Of a DNA stretch of 64,000 nt, positions 27,529 to 35,874 are shown in pieces. Position 1 is the stretch's first letter, and each line of letters starts with the position of its first letter. Position numbers and translations under genes: made by a program. Location: NCBI GenBank assembly GCA_965204465.1, contig OZ241995.1, positions 992,001 to 1,056,000 of the forward strand. The letters are read 5' to 3'. This DNA comes from CBDBES01 sp965204465 (GTDB lineage: Bacteria > Spirochaetota > Leptospiria > Turneriellales > CBDBES01). The notes under the pieces are model-generated. The model made no database searches. It had not been told where the DNA came from and saw nothing but the letters and a program-made list of their open reading frames with translations.

Positions 27529-28206
27529 ATGCTTGATGATGGAAACTTATTAAAAGCAATTTATAAAGAGCAAAAGATCAAAATGCGTTTTTATATATTC
27601 TTTCCGTATTTTAAAGATAAATTAAATAAAATACTGAAATCAATATTGCAAAAATATAATAGCTCAAATCTAATAGACTTGACCTATACCATTGTAAAAG
27701 AAATGATCATGAATGCTACAAAGGCGAACATTAAATATATTCTTTTAAAAGAAATGAAAACAGATATAAATAATAAGGAAGATTATAGAAAATGGATGGA
27801 CTTCTTTGAAGAACAGCTAAAAGAAAAATATTTGCAAAAACATTTCAGAAATTTAAAGAAAGAACATGTTAGCGTAGAGACAATTTTTGAATTCAATTCA
27901 AATTATTTATATGTGGAAGTCATTAATAATTCTCCCATGACACAAGAGGAAGAAGATCAAGTAAAAAATAAATTCAAAGATAGCATTAAATATAATAATC
28001 TTGGAGATTTCTACCTTGAGAATATGGATAATGCGGAAGGTAGCGGTATTGGAATAATCATGATATTACTTTTACTTAGAAACCAAGGACTATACCAGGA
28101 TAATTTCGCCATTCACACCCAAAAAGATAAAACGATTGCATCCATAAAAATACCTTTCCTTGAGAGTCAGGATCAACAACAAGAATATGCAACGGATGGT
28201 TTATAA
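27529..28206 (+). CDS. GHKL-type ATPase-like regulatory protein
   Basis: 225 residues with the features of a histidine-kinase-like ATP-binding fold without a phosphorylatable histidine domain. The N-box is TYTIVKEMIMNATKANIKYI (E58, N62), and the glycine loop is EGSGIGIIMILLLLRNQGL (about 171-190). The intervening NNSPMTQEEE replaces the usual D-x-G. Such stand-alone proteins serve as anti-sigma-type kinases or signalling ATPases in spirochaetes; the target is unknown. It starts the cluster ahead of dapB with only six bases between, so it may be co-transcribed with cell-wall precursor genes. The ribosome site is weak. Confidence 0.7.
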   Translation: MLDDGNLLKAIYKEQKIKMRFYIFFPYFKDKLNKILKSILQKYNSSNLIDLTYTIVKEMIMNATKANIKYILLKEMKTDINNKEDYRKWMDFFEEQLKEKYLQKHFRNLKKEHVSVETIFEFNSNYLYVEVINNSPMTQEEEDQVKNKFKDSIKYNNLGDFYLENMDNAEGSGIGIIMILLLLRNQGLYQDNFAIHTQKDKTIASIKIPFLESQDQQQEYATDGL

Positions 28207-28212
28207 TCATAT

Positions 28213-29028
28213 ATGAAATTTGGTATTATCGGAGCCATGGGAAGAATGGGGCAATCCATTGCACGATTGTCTTCTGAATCAAATGAATGGGAGCTTATGG
28301 CGCCTATTGAAAATTCAAAACACCCTCATTTAGGCCATGATTATGGAGAATTGATCAACTTAAGAAAAATATCAGTAAAATTAACAGACTTAGAAGCAAT
28401 AAAGCAGAAAAAAAATTTAGAAGGGTTGATAGATTTTTCTATACCTTCTTCAAGCATCGAAGCGATCCAAATCGCAAAGTCAATCGGAATACCTATTGTG
28501 ATAGGCACCACTGGTTTTACTTCTAATCAATTTGAAATTATCCAAAAGGCTTCTCAGGTTATTCCTATCTTAATTTCTTCGAATATGTCTTTAGGGGTTA
28601 ATTTGCTCTTTTATTTAACAAAAAGATGCGCTCATCTATTAAGAGAATATGAATTTGATCCTGAAATTATGGAAATGCACCATCGATTCAAAAAAGATTC
28701 TCCTTCGGGTACTGCAAATACCCTGGCCGAAATTATTCTGGAACAATATGGCTGGCAGAAAGAAAAAGTAACTCATGGAAGAAAAGGATTTATAAACAAA
28801 AAAATACCGCCGAGTCAATTGGGGATGCATTCCATGAGAGGTGGAGATATTGTAGGAGAGCATACAGTTCATTTTATCGGCGAAGGAGAAAAAATAGAAT
28901 TATTACATAAGGCTACCTCCAGAGATATTTTTGCAAAAGGCGCTCTACAGGCTCTTTCATTTTTAAAAAAGCAGACAAAACCATATCTCTATGATATGCA
29001 GGATGTTTTAGGACTTAAAAATAAATAA
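28213..29028 (+). CDS. dapB: 4-hydroxy-tetrahydrodipicolinate reductase
   Basis: Reduces the dihydrodipicolinate precursor with NAD(P)H in the diaminopimelate/lysine pathway, supplying peptidoglycan. The N-terminal dinucleotide-binding loop is FGIIGAMGRMGQSI. The catalytic block EMHHRFKKDSPSGTA contains the HH...K pair and the substrate-binding SGT. VIGTTGF and the end motif VHFIGEGEKIELLHKATSRD, then FAKGAL, are canonical. The length (271 aa) is standard. It lies three bases before murA, so wall-precursor genes are grouped here. Confidence 0.97.
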   Translation: MKFGIIGAMGRMGQSIARLSSESNEWELMAPIENSKHPHLGHDYGELINLRKISVKLTDLEAIKQKKNLEGLIDFSIPSSSIEAIQIAKSIGIPIVIGTTGFTSNQFEIIQKASQVIPILISSNMSLGVNLLFYLTKRCAHLLREYEFDPEIMEMHHRFKKDSPSGTANTLAEIILEQYGWQKEKVTHGRKGFINKKIPPSQLGMHSMRGGDIVGEHTVHFIGEGEKIELLHKATSRDIFAKGALQALSFLKKQTKPYLYDMQDVLGLKNK

Positions 29029-29031
29029 AAT

Positions 29032-30327
29032 ATGGAAAAATTCATTATAGAGGGAGGACATCCCATTTCAGGAAGAATAGAGCCTAAAGGAAATAAAAAT
29101 GAGGCTCTTCCTGTGTTATGCGCTTCCATTTTGAATCAGGATCGAGTTACCATCAAAAACGTGCCTATTATACGTGATATTCAACAATTGATCAAAATAT
29201 TGGAATGCATAGGTATCAAAGTTAAACAATCGGAAAAAACAAAGGAGTTTGAGCTGATCACTTCTGATCTGGAATATCCTAAATTATCCGCTGAAATGAC
29301 GGCGCCTTTAAGAGGTTCTGTTACTTTGATGGCACCTTTTCTAGCCAGATTCGGTAAAATATTTCTGCCATTACCGGGTGGGGATAAAATAGGCAGAAGA
29401 CGCATAGACACTCATCTGTTGGCATTGAATTCTTTTGGTGCCAATATTGAAGTTAAAAAAGATGGCTACTATCTGGAGGCAAAAGAATTAAAAGGGAACC
29501 ATTTGCTTTTAGATGAAACTTCTGTAACCGCTACCGAAAATGCAATTATGGCGGCCTCTGTAAGCAAAGGTACCAGCATCATTGAAAATGCTGCTTCTGA
29601 GCCCCATGTGCAGGGTCTATGCCAATTTTTTCAAAAGCAAGGGGTGAAAATTGAAGGGATTGGCAGCAATCGTCTTAGGATAGAAGGTGTTGAAAGCTAT
29701 ACAAATCTGACGCCGGTAGAGCATACCATAGGTCCTGATTATTTAGAGGCGGGCAGTTTTATCGCAATTGCTGCATTAACTAATGGAGACATGGTAATTG
29801 AAAATATAGGTCAATCTAATTTAAGAATGATTGATTTCATGTTTCGTAAACTTGGCATTCACATTGAATATAAAGATACGGATATACATATCCCTCCCGG
29901 TCAGTCTCTTAAAATACGATCCGAAGTTCACGATCAGATTCCTAAGATTGATGATTCCCCATGGCCTGGGTTCCCGGCAGATATGATATCCATTGCTCTA
30001 GTGATTGCTACCCAGTGCAAAGGCACTATATTGATCCACCAAAAATTATTTGAAAGCAGATTATTTTTTACAGATAAACTGATCAGTATGGGGGCGAAAA
30101 TAGTTCTATGCGATCCTCATAGAGCAATGGTGATCGGAAGTTCTGCATTACATGGCGCAGTCATGTCCTCTCCTGACATCAGAGCAGGCATGGCCCTTAT
30201 GATCGCGGCCCTATGTGCGGAAGGAGTATCTATAGTACAAAATATATATCAGATTGATAGAGGTTATGAAAAAATAGATGAAAGACTTAGATCACTAGGT
30301 GCTAAAATTGAAAGAAAATTGACTTGA
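29032..30327 (+). CDS. murA: UDP-N-acetylglucosamine 1-carboxyvinyltransferase with Asp at the fosfomycin site
   Basis: Adds enolpyruvate from PEP to UDP-GlcNAc, the first committed step of peptidoglycan synthesis. The N-terminal GNKNEALPVL holds the conserved lysine (K22) and N23. PWPGFPADM, DIRAGMALMIAAL and IDRGYEKIDERLRSLGA are family blocks. The loop that normally reads PGGC-x-IG reads PGGDKIG, so residue 118 is Asp (codon GAT, 29383-29385) where most bacteria have the fosfomycin-alkylated Cys. Asp enzymes are active and fosfomycin-insensitive in Mycobacterium, Chlamydia and Borrelia. The 431-aa length is normal. It is adjacent to dapB. Confidence 0.96.
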   Translation: MEKFIIEGGHPISGRIEPKGNKNEALPVLCASILNQDRVTIKNVPIIRDIQQLIKILECIGIKVKQSEKTKEFELITSDLEYPKLSAEMTAPLRGSVTLMAPFLARFGKIFLPLPGGDKIGRRRIDTHLLALNSFGANIEVKKDGYYLEAKELKGNHLLLDETSVTATENAIMAASVSKGTSIIENAASEPHVQGLCQFFQKQGVKIEGIGSNRLRIEGVESYTNLTPVEHTIGPDYLEAGSFIAIAALTNGDMVIENIGQSNLRMIDFMFRKLGIHIEYKDTDIHIPPGQSLKIRSEVHDQIPKIDDSPWPGFPADMISIALVIATQCKGTILIHQKLFESRLFFTDKLISMGAKIVLCDPHRAMVIGSSALHGAVMSSPDIRAGMALMIAALCAEGVSIVQNIYQIDRGYEKIDERLRSLGAKIERKLT

Positions 30328-30359
30328 TAGATGTATTTTAAATATTGGCATGTTTCTTA

Positions 30360-30893
30360 ATGAATTATAGAATGTATGCTCAACTCAATAAATTAAGAAC
30401 TTATATTCGTAACATTCCTGATTTCCCTAAACCGGGTATTTTATTTAAAGATATTACTCCTCTTTTGCAAGATGCAGATGCTTTTTCAAGTACCGTAGAT
30501 TGGTATGCAGAACAGGTAGAACATTGTGGTCAGATCAATATGATTGCGGCAATTGAATCCAGAGGCTTTATTTTTGGGGCTGCTCTAAGTAAAAAAATGA
30601 ATTTAGGCTTAGCGTTAGTACGAAAACCTGGGAAATTACCCCATGTAACAGAACAAGTAAGCTATAAGCTGGAATATGGAGAAGAATTTCTTGAAATACA
30701 TATAGATGCAATTCAAGAAGGGCAAAATGTTGTAGTGATAGATGATGTCTTGGCCACAGGAGGTACCTCAGGAGCAGCCTGTGATCTGATCCATAGACTA
30801 GACGCAAACCCAATCGCATGCATTTTGTCTAATCGAATTGGGATATCTAAAAAGGAAGAGAAAGAGTCGAACCTAAAGTACACGAAAAAGTAA
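30360..30893 (+). CDS. apt: Adenine phosphoribosyltransferase with out-of-frame 3' end
   Basis: Salvages adenine to AMP using PRPP. RTYIRNIPDFPKPGILFKDI, then TPLL, the block AAIESRGFIFGAAL and the PRPP loop VVVIDDVLATGGTS identify it. Starts at ATG 30360 or 30372 fit; upstream TTG 30345 is unlikely. After ANPIACIL the annotated frame ends in an unrelated SNRIGISKKEEKESN tail. The expected ending is readable in the other frames: IELGYLK at about 30831-30853, then GRERVEPKVHEKVRTLITY with TAA at 30911-30913. Two small frameshifts, one in an A5 run, separate these pieces. This is a recent mutation or an assembly error, and the enzyme may lack its C-terminal strand and helix. Confidence 0.85.
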   Translation: MNYRMYAQLNKLRTYIRNIPDFPKPGILFKDITPLLQDADAFSSTVDWYAEQVEHCGQINMIAAIESRGFIFGAALSKKMNLGLALVRKPGKLPHVTEQVSYKLEYGEEFLEIHIDAIQEGQNVVVIDDVLATGGTSGAACDLIHRLDANPIACILSNRIGISKKEEKESNLKYTKK

Positions 30894-30959
30894 GGACACT
30901 AATAACTTACTAATTGAAAAGAATTTTTTATTTTATTCATCTCTGGACGATTAAACCCT

Positions 30960-31955
30960 ATGGACTTCATATTTAGGCCATTTCATTATCCTAATTATAT
31001 TTACTACAGTAGTATTTTTTTCCGAAATAATTGGCATAAATTATTAAAAAATTCTATTTGGTTCAATGCTCCTGTTTTTGGATTCTCTATATGGATATTT
31101 TTAGAGGCATTGGCAGAACAATATATAAGAGAGCCTGCTTTAGAAAATTTGGTAGGTTCTATACTCTCATTTATATCAATAGCAGGGATATTATGCTTTT
31201 TGATCATAGTCCCATTCAACCATCTTAAATTATATGAAAAAATATTCTCAGAGAAGAATTTTTATCTCTTAGAAAACCCTACACTCCCTAAACTAAAGAG
31301 AGGAGCCATTCAAAGGGTGTTGATCTTTTTGAAATATGACCTGACACATTTCTTCTATATTTTTGTCTCTATTTTTCTCTTCATCTTCTCATGGATGGCC
31401 TCATATACGGTTTTGATTTTCATCTTTATGTTATTTCAATTCCTTTCTGCTCTTATTTCTAGTTTTTCTATTATAATTATTGGAATGATTATCCTGCTTT
31501 TTATTAATATATGTCTTTATGCCATTTGCTTTGGTTTTAGCGCGTTCATACCCATCTTAATTTTGAACCAAAAAAAATCAATCCTTTCATCTACATTAAA
31601 ATATGGATTCAAACATTCTATACCTATATTACTTTTCTTTTTTTTAGAAGCCTCTATGAAGATCATCTCCATTGCCGCCTATATATTCATGATTCTTATT
31701 CTTAGCGGTATCCCATTGGAATTTGGAACAGAATATGATTTTGAAATATTATCTAAATTGGTTGGAAAGACTCAATTCCAGGAAAAATCATATTTTGCCC
31801 TCAATGTTTTCTTCTGGGGAATTTTTAATTTATTTTGGGATATATTCAAGGCCATCTTCTTGAGTTATATCTACTATAAGCATGAAATATCTGCTGGAAA
31901 TCTGAATGAAAACAAATTACCTATGAATAAGAAACCAGACCATGAAATTCATTAA
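30960..31955 (+). CDS. Polytopic membrane protein of unknown function (331 aa)
   Basis: About six transmembrane helices: around residues 35-50, 68-85, 120-145, 150-185 (long, ISSFSIIIIGMIILLFINIC), 215-245 and 285-305. There is an amphipathic N-terminus and a polar C-terminal tail. No catalytic or transporter motif is seen, and the pattern resembles uncharacterised Leptospira-type inner-membrane proteins. It shares its last bases with the start of a small ORF (ATG at 31942 overlaps its end by 14 bases), suggesting translational coupling into hemW. No strong ribosome site. Confidence 0.75.
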   Translation: MDFIFRPFHYPNYIYYSSIFFRNNWHKLLKNSIWFNAPVFGFSIWIFLEALAEQYIREPALENLVGSILSFISIAGILCFLIIVPFNHLKLYEKIFSEKNFYLLENPTLPKLKRGAIQRVLIFLKYDLTHFFYIFVSIFLFIFSWMASYTVLIFIFMLFQFLSALISSFSIIIIGMIILLFINICLYAICFGFSAFIPILILNQKKSILSSTLKYGFKHSIPILLFFFLEASMKIISIAAYIFMILILSGIPLEFGTEYDFEILSKLVGKTQFQEKSYFALNVFFWGIFNLFWDIFKAIFLSYIYYKHEISAGNLNENKLPMNKKPDHEIH

Positions 31956-32085
31956 AAGGTATACAATTTTTTATGGATCTGGTGAATGGGTGAAGGTGAT
32001 AACACCTTCAACAGATTCAAAAGAATTTCATGATGGATCAAAGAAGGGTCAAAAAAGAATAAATGGATATATAGATATCTTCTAA
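31942..32085 (+). CDS. Small coupled ORF (47 aa)
   Basis: Not recognised. It starts within the end of the membrane-protein gene (GACC-ATG-AAA) and stops four bases before the hemW ATG, filling the gap almost exactly. The product is MKFIKRYTIFYGSGEWVKVI, then TPSTDSKEFHDGSKKGQKRI and NGYIDIF. Coding-like composition and placement argue for a real gene. Its DNA includes a perfect 8-bp hairpin TGAAGGTGATAACACCTTCA (about 31992-32011), which might regulate hemW translation. Confidence 0.5.
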   Translation: MKFIKRYTIFYGSGEWVKVITPSTDSKEFHDGSKKGQKRINGYIDIF

Positions 32086-32089
32086 GAAT

Positions 32090-33220
32090 ATGCATCAACA
32101 TACAGGAATTTATATTCACTTCCCTTATTGCGATTTCAAATGTGCCTATTGTGATTTCTACTCTATTGCTCAAAAAGATCCGGATCCGGATTTCTATGAT
32201 CTATATGTAGATCATTTAAAACAAGATATATTACTTAAAAAGAAATACATGAGGCATGGAAATATCATCAATAGTATTTTCATGGGAGGGGGTACCCCTT
32301 CTAAGGTCCCAGTAAAACATATTCAAGATATACTATCCTTTATCCGCAAGAACTTGAAATTATCTTCCAGGATAGAAATAACTCTAGAGGCAAATCCTGA
32401 GTCGGTTATTACAGAAAAATTAGAACAATACTTGAATATAGGGATCAACCGAATTCATATAGGTATACAAAGCAGGCAGCCCAAATTAATGGATTATCTG
32501 CAAAGATATTATCATTCAGAGAGCTATGATACTGTATTGGATAAAGTCAAAAAAGCTGGGTTCATGAATTATGGGGTGGATCTTATTTACGGGATACCAA
32601 GCCAAAGGGTAAAAAATCTGAAAGAAGAACTTTCCTGGGCTATTGGGGAAGGGGTTACACATATTTCCGCCTATTGTCTAACGATCGAAGAAAACACACT
32701 TCTAAAAAGACAGATCGGGCAAGGAATCAAAAAAAGACCATCTTATAGAAGGCAGTCCTATCATTATGAATTTGTAACAGAGTATTTAGACAAAAAAGGG
32801 TTCATTCGATATGAAATATCCAATTTTTGCCGTAAAAATTATCAATGCATGCATAATCTTGGATACTGGAAATACAGGCCCTATCTGGGTATTGGAGTTT
32901 CTTCTCATTCTTTTTTAGAATCATATCGCTTTGTAGCGCCTGCAAGTTTAGATGAATACATGAAAGGGAATTATTTTCAAGAAGAATCATCCCAAACCAT
33001 CCCTGATATTTTTATAGGTATATTCAGATTATTAAGTTTTCAGAGTTTTAGAAATATAAGGAATTATCTTGAAAAAGATCAATTTGAAATATTCTACGAT
33101 ATGATTCAGAATTTTTCAAAGAAAAATTGGATATCAATTTTTCCTAAAGGGTTTCAATTAACCTCGCAGGGAGCAAGATTTTCTGATACCATGATCCTAC
33201 AGATGAGCCGAGCATTTTAA
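32090..33220 (+). CDS. hemW: HemW-like radical SAM protein (heme chaperone family)
   Basis: Cytosolic [4Fe-4S] radical-SAM protein of the HemW/HemN family. HemW delivers heme rather than oxidising coproporphyrinogen. The cluster motif is YCDFKCAYCDF (C14, C18, C21), with the extra downstream F typical of HemW. The SAM-binding glycines are FMGGGTPS. TLEANPESV, RIHIGIQS and GVDLIYGIPSQ follow. At 376 aa it is HemW-sized; true HemN is longer with a different N-terminus (HNxxC), which is missing here. It ends convergently with gyrA, four bases apart. Confidence 0.9.
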   Translation: MHQHTGIYIHFPYCDFKCAYCDFYSIAQKDPDPDFYDLYVDHLKQDILLKKKYMRHGNIINSIFMGGGTPSKVPVKHIQDILSFIRKNLKLSSRIEITLEANPESVITEKLEQYLNIGINRIHIGIQSRQPKLMDYLQRYYHSESYDTVLDKVKKAGFMNYGVDLIYGIPSQRVKNLKEELSWAIGEGVTHISAYCLTIEENTLLKRQIGQGIKKRPSYRRQSYHYEFVTEYLDKKGFIRYEISNFCRKNYQCMHNLGYWKYRPYLGIGVSSHSFLESYRFVAPASLDEYMKGNYFQEESSQTIPDIFIGIFRLLSFQSFRNIRNYLEKDQFEIFYDMIQNFSKKNWISIFPKGFQLTSQGARFSDTMILQMSRAF

Positions 33221-33226
33221 TCGGCT
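33206..33226. terminator. Hairpin across the hemW/gyrA convergent stops
   Basis: AGCCGA (33206-33211) pairs with TCGGCT (33221-33226) around a loop that contains the hemW stop codon. It has no T-run, so if it works it would do so with Rho or as a transcript-end stabiliser. Confidence 0.3.
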
Positions 33227-35702
33227 ATAGGATGGCTATATCTGCAACAAGATCATTTTCCACTAAATTGACCACTTTTACTCCGGAAGTACCCCTGCCT
33301 TTGTGTAGAGAAATACTTTTCATGAAAAATCGTAATGTCATTCCAAATTTGGTGGTAACAATGGCTTCATTATCTTCATTTACAGAATGAACCGCAACCA
33401 CATTTCCAACTCTTTCATTCACTTTACAAAAGATCATTCCCTTTCCTCCTCTTCCTTTAGATGCAAATTCAGAATAGGGAACTCTTTTACCATATCCTTT
33501 TTCTGTGATCACAAATAATTGCTGGCTATTTCGATCGATCCGATTTATCCCTACCAAATAATTGCCCTTGCTGAGATTCATGCCTAAAACCCCCGATGCG
33601 GACCTCCCTTGGGGCCTCATTCTATTACTGGGTGTCCTAAATCCCACCCCAGCGGAGGAAGCCAAGAAAATATCCTGATCATTATCTACGATCACCACAT
33701 CCACTAAATGATCCTGTACATTCCCTTTAAATTGTAATGCAAGCATACCAGATTTTTTAGCATTTTGTATTTGCTTCAACTCTAATTTTTTAATAATTCC
33801 TGCCTTTGTAACTAATATCAAAAATATTCCCTCTTTAAAATATCCGGTAGAAGCCATTGTCGTTATATATTCTTCTTTAGCAAGACTTAACAGTCCACTT
33901 ACATGCCTTCCTCTAGAATCTTTACCCATTTGCTCTAGCATATGGGATTTTTGATAGAAAACCTTTCCCTTATTAGAAAAGAAGAGTATAAAGTCATGTG
34001 ATCTGCAAAAGAGAACATGCTTCAATGTATCCTCTTTTTTCCCTCCTGAAATAACCCCTCTGCCGCCTCTTTGCTGCCTCTTAAAAATATCTAAAGGAAC
34101 CCTTCGTATGTAGTTGGCTTCACTTAGGGTAATAACTTCTTCCTGATTTGCGATCAGATCTTCACTATCAAGAGCAATGGACTCTATATCACCCTCATCT
34201 AATATACTCTTACGCTTCGTACCCAATCTTTCTTTGATCTCTATCAATTCATCTTCAACAATTTTGATTATCCTGGATTTCTTGCTCAGAATATCTTTTA
34301 GATCTTTGATCTTTTTCTTTAGGTCTGTCAATTCTTCTATGATCTTTTTAGATTCCAGAGAAGTAAGCTTTTGAAGACGCATCTCTAAAATAGCATTGGC
34401 CTGTATTTCAGTTAAATCAAACCTTTTCATCAAGGAATTTTGCGCGATCTTTATAGTCTGGCTGGAACGAATGATCTTAATGACTTCGTCGATAAAGTCC
34501 AGGGCAATTTTAAGACCTTCTAAGATATGAGCTCTTTTCTCAGCCTGATCTAATTCATATTTTGTGCGACGTGTAATAATTACATTTCTATGATCTAAAT
34601 AATTTGTGAGTATTTCTTTTAAATTTAAGAGTTTTGGTTCTCTATTTACAAGAGCCAATAGTATGATCCCATAACTTACCTGCATACTGCTTCTTTTGAA
34701 TAGCTGATTTAAAATGACCTTAGGATTTGCATTTTTGCGGATTGTGATCACGATCCGCATTCCATTTCGATCACTTTCATCTCTGATATCAGATATGCCT
34801 TCAATTTTTTTATTGCTCACCAGTTCAGCTATTTTGATGATAAGATCACTTTTTTTCACTTCATAGGGTATTTCTTTCACAATGATCGTATTTTTATTTT
34901 TAGAAGTTTCTTCTATTTCGGCAACGGAGCGGATAGTAATAGAACCCTTTCCTGTAGAATAAGCCTGCTTGAGTCCTTCTTTACCAATAATAATTCCACC
35001 AGTAGGGAAATCAGGAGCAGGTAATTTTTTCATTAATTCCTTGATGGTGGCATCTGGCTTTTGGATAAGATATTCTAAAGCATCTATCACCTCTCTTAGA
35101 TTATGGGGAGGTATTTTAGTGGCCATCCCAACGGCAATACCACTACTGCCATTCACCAGTAAGTTGGGCCAGCTAGAAGGTAATACAACGGGTTCACGAC
35201 GGCTACCGTCAAAATTGGGTTCAAAATCTACTGTATCTTTATCAATATCTTTTAAAAGCTGCTCTGACATTGTAGTAAGACGGGCCTCTGTATATCTATA
35301 AGCGGCTGGGGGGTCTCCGTCTATGGATCCCAAATTGCCCTGCCCATCAATCAACTCTACCCTCATCGAAAAGTCTTGAGCCATACGAACCATTGTATCA
35401 TATACAGCAACATCCCCGTGCGGATGAAAATTACCAATTACCTCGCCTACAATTTTAGCTGATTTTACATAGGGGCGATCATGTCTCCAGGCTCTTTCAT
35501 TCATTGCATAGAGTATTCTTCTATGCACCGGTTTAAGGCCATCTTTTACATCTGGTAATGCTCTCCCTACAATGACACTCATTGCATAAGCCAGATATGA
35601 TTGGCGCATCTTATCTTCTATTTCTATAGGGATAATTTCTTTAGCAGGTTTTTTGGTAGGTTCTTTTTTATCTTTTGAAGGCATAGTAGAGACATAAAAC
35701 AA
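33225..35702 (-). CDS. gyrA: DNA gyrase subunit A
   Basis: Breakage-rejoining subunit of type IIA topoisomerase. The N-terminal winged helix has RALPDVKDGLKPVHRRILYA. The catalytic tyrosine is in AAYRYTEARL (Y136). A GyrA-type C-terminal pinwheel follows, including the box QQRGGRG (consensus QRRGGKG), so it is gyrase rather than ParC. The quinolone region reads HGDVAVYDTMV: Val at the position of E. coli Ser83, while the Asp87 equivalent is kept. The start is ATG 35702 or, more like relatives, ATG 35684 (MPSKDKK). A promoter-like pair (TTTACA-18-TATATA) ends 5 bases before 35702, which supports the shorter form or a very short leader. No gyrB is nearby. Confidence 0.96.
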   Translation of the reverse strand: MFYVSTMPSKDKKEPTKKPAKEIIPIEIEDKMRQSYLAYAMSVIVGRALPDVKDGLKPVHRRILYAMNERAWRHDRPYVKSAKIVGEVIGNFHPHGDVAVYDTMVRMAQDFSMRVELIDGQGNLGSIDGDPPAAYRYTEARLTTMSEQLLKDIDKDTVDFEPNFDGSRREPVVLPSSWPNLLVNGSSGIAVGMATKIPPHNLREVIDALEYLIQKPDATIKELMKKLPAPDFPTGGIIIGKEGLKQAYSTGKGSITIRSVAEIEETSKNKNTIIVKEIPYEVKKSDLIIKIAELVSNKKIEGISDIRDESDRNGMRIVITIRKNANPKVILNQLFKRSSMQVSYGIILLALVNREPKLLNLKEILTNYLDHRNVIITRRTKYELDQAEKRAHILEGLKIALDFIDEVIKIIRSSQTIKIAQNSLMKRFDLTEIQANAILEMRLQKLTSLESKKIIEELTDLKKKIKDLKDILSKKSRIIKIVEDELIEIKERLGTKRKSILDEGDIESIALDSEDLIANQEEVITLSEANYIRRVPLDIFKRQQRGGRGVISGGKKEDTLKHVLFCRSHDFILFFSNKGKVFYQKSHMLEQMGKDSRGRHVSGLLSLAKEEYITTMASTGYFKEGIFLILVTKAGIIKKLELKQIQNAKKSGMLALQFKGNVQDHLVDVVIVDNDQDIFLASSAGVGFRTPSNRMRPQGRSASGVLGMNLSKGNYLVGINRIDRNSQQLFVITEKGYGKRVPYSEFASKGRGGKGMIFCKVNERVGNVVAVHSVNEDNEAIVTTKFGMTLRFFMKSISLHKGRGTSGVKVVNLVENDLVADIAIL

Positions 35703-35706
35703 TGTC

Positions 35707-35736
35707 TATATAGATCGTCTAGCTTTTCTTTGTAAA
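35707..35736 (-). promoter_or_regulatory. Possible gyrA promoter
   Basis: Minus-strand TTTACA (35731-35736), 18 bases, TATATA (35707-35712), directly upstream of the gyrA start. Confidence 0.4.
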
Positions 35737-35746
35737 GAGTTCTATT

Positions 35747-35808
35747 GCAGAGTCTATGCACCAATGTATAGGTAATATACTATATAGTGATGCACAGGCT
35801 CTACTGCG
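35747..35808. promoter_or_regulatory. Large imperfect inverted repeat between gyrA and exbB
   Basis: Left arm GCAGAGTCTATGCA and right arm TGCACAGGCTCTACTGC can pair with two wobble positions and a small bulge, enclosing the perfect 10-bp palindrome ACTATATAGT. It lies in the divergent region, so it could be an operator for either gene or an RNA structure in the exbB leader. Confidence 0.35.
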
Positions 35809-35874
35809 TATAAAAAATACCTCTTTAAATATAAAAAAACTTGTAATGCTGATAGCGATCTAAATTCTGTGCAA

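Noticed and set aside
28213..30893. dapB-murA-apt as a laterally acquired block
   Set aside because: Sequence composition and gene types look native; nothing suggests transfer.
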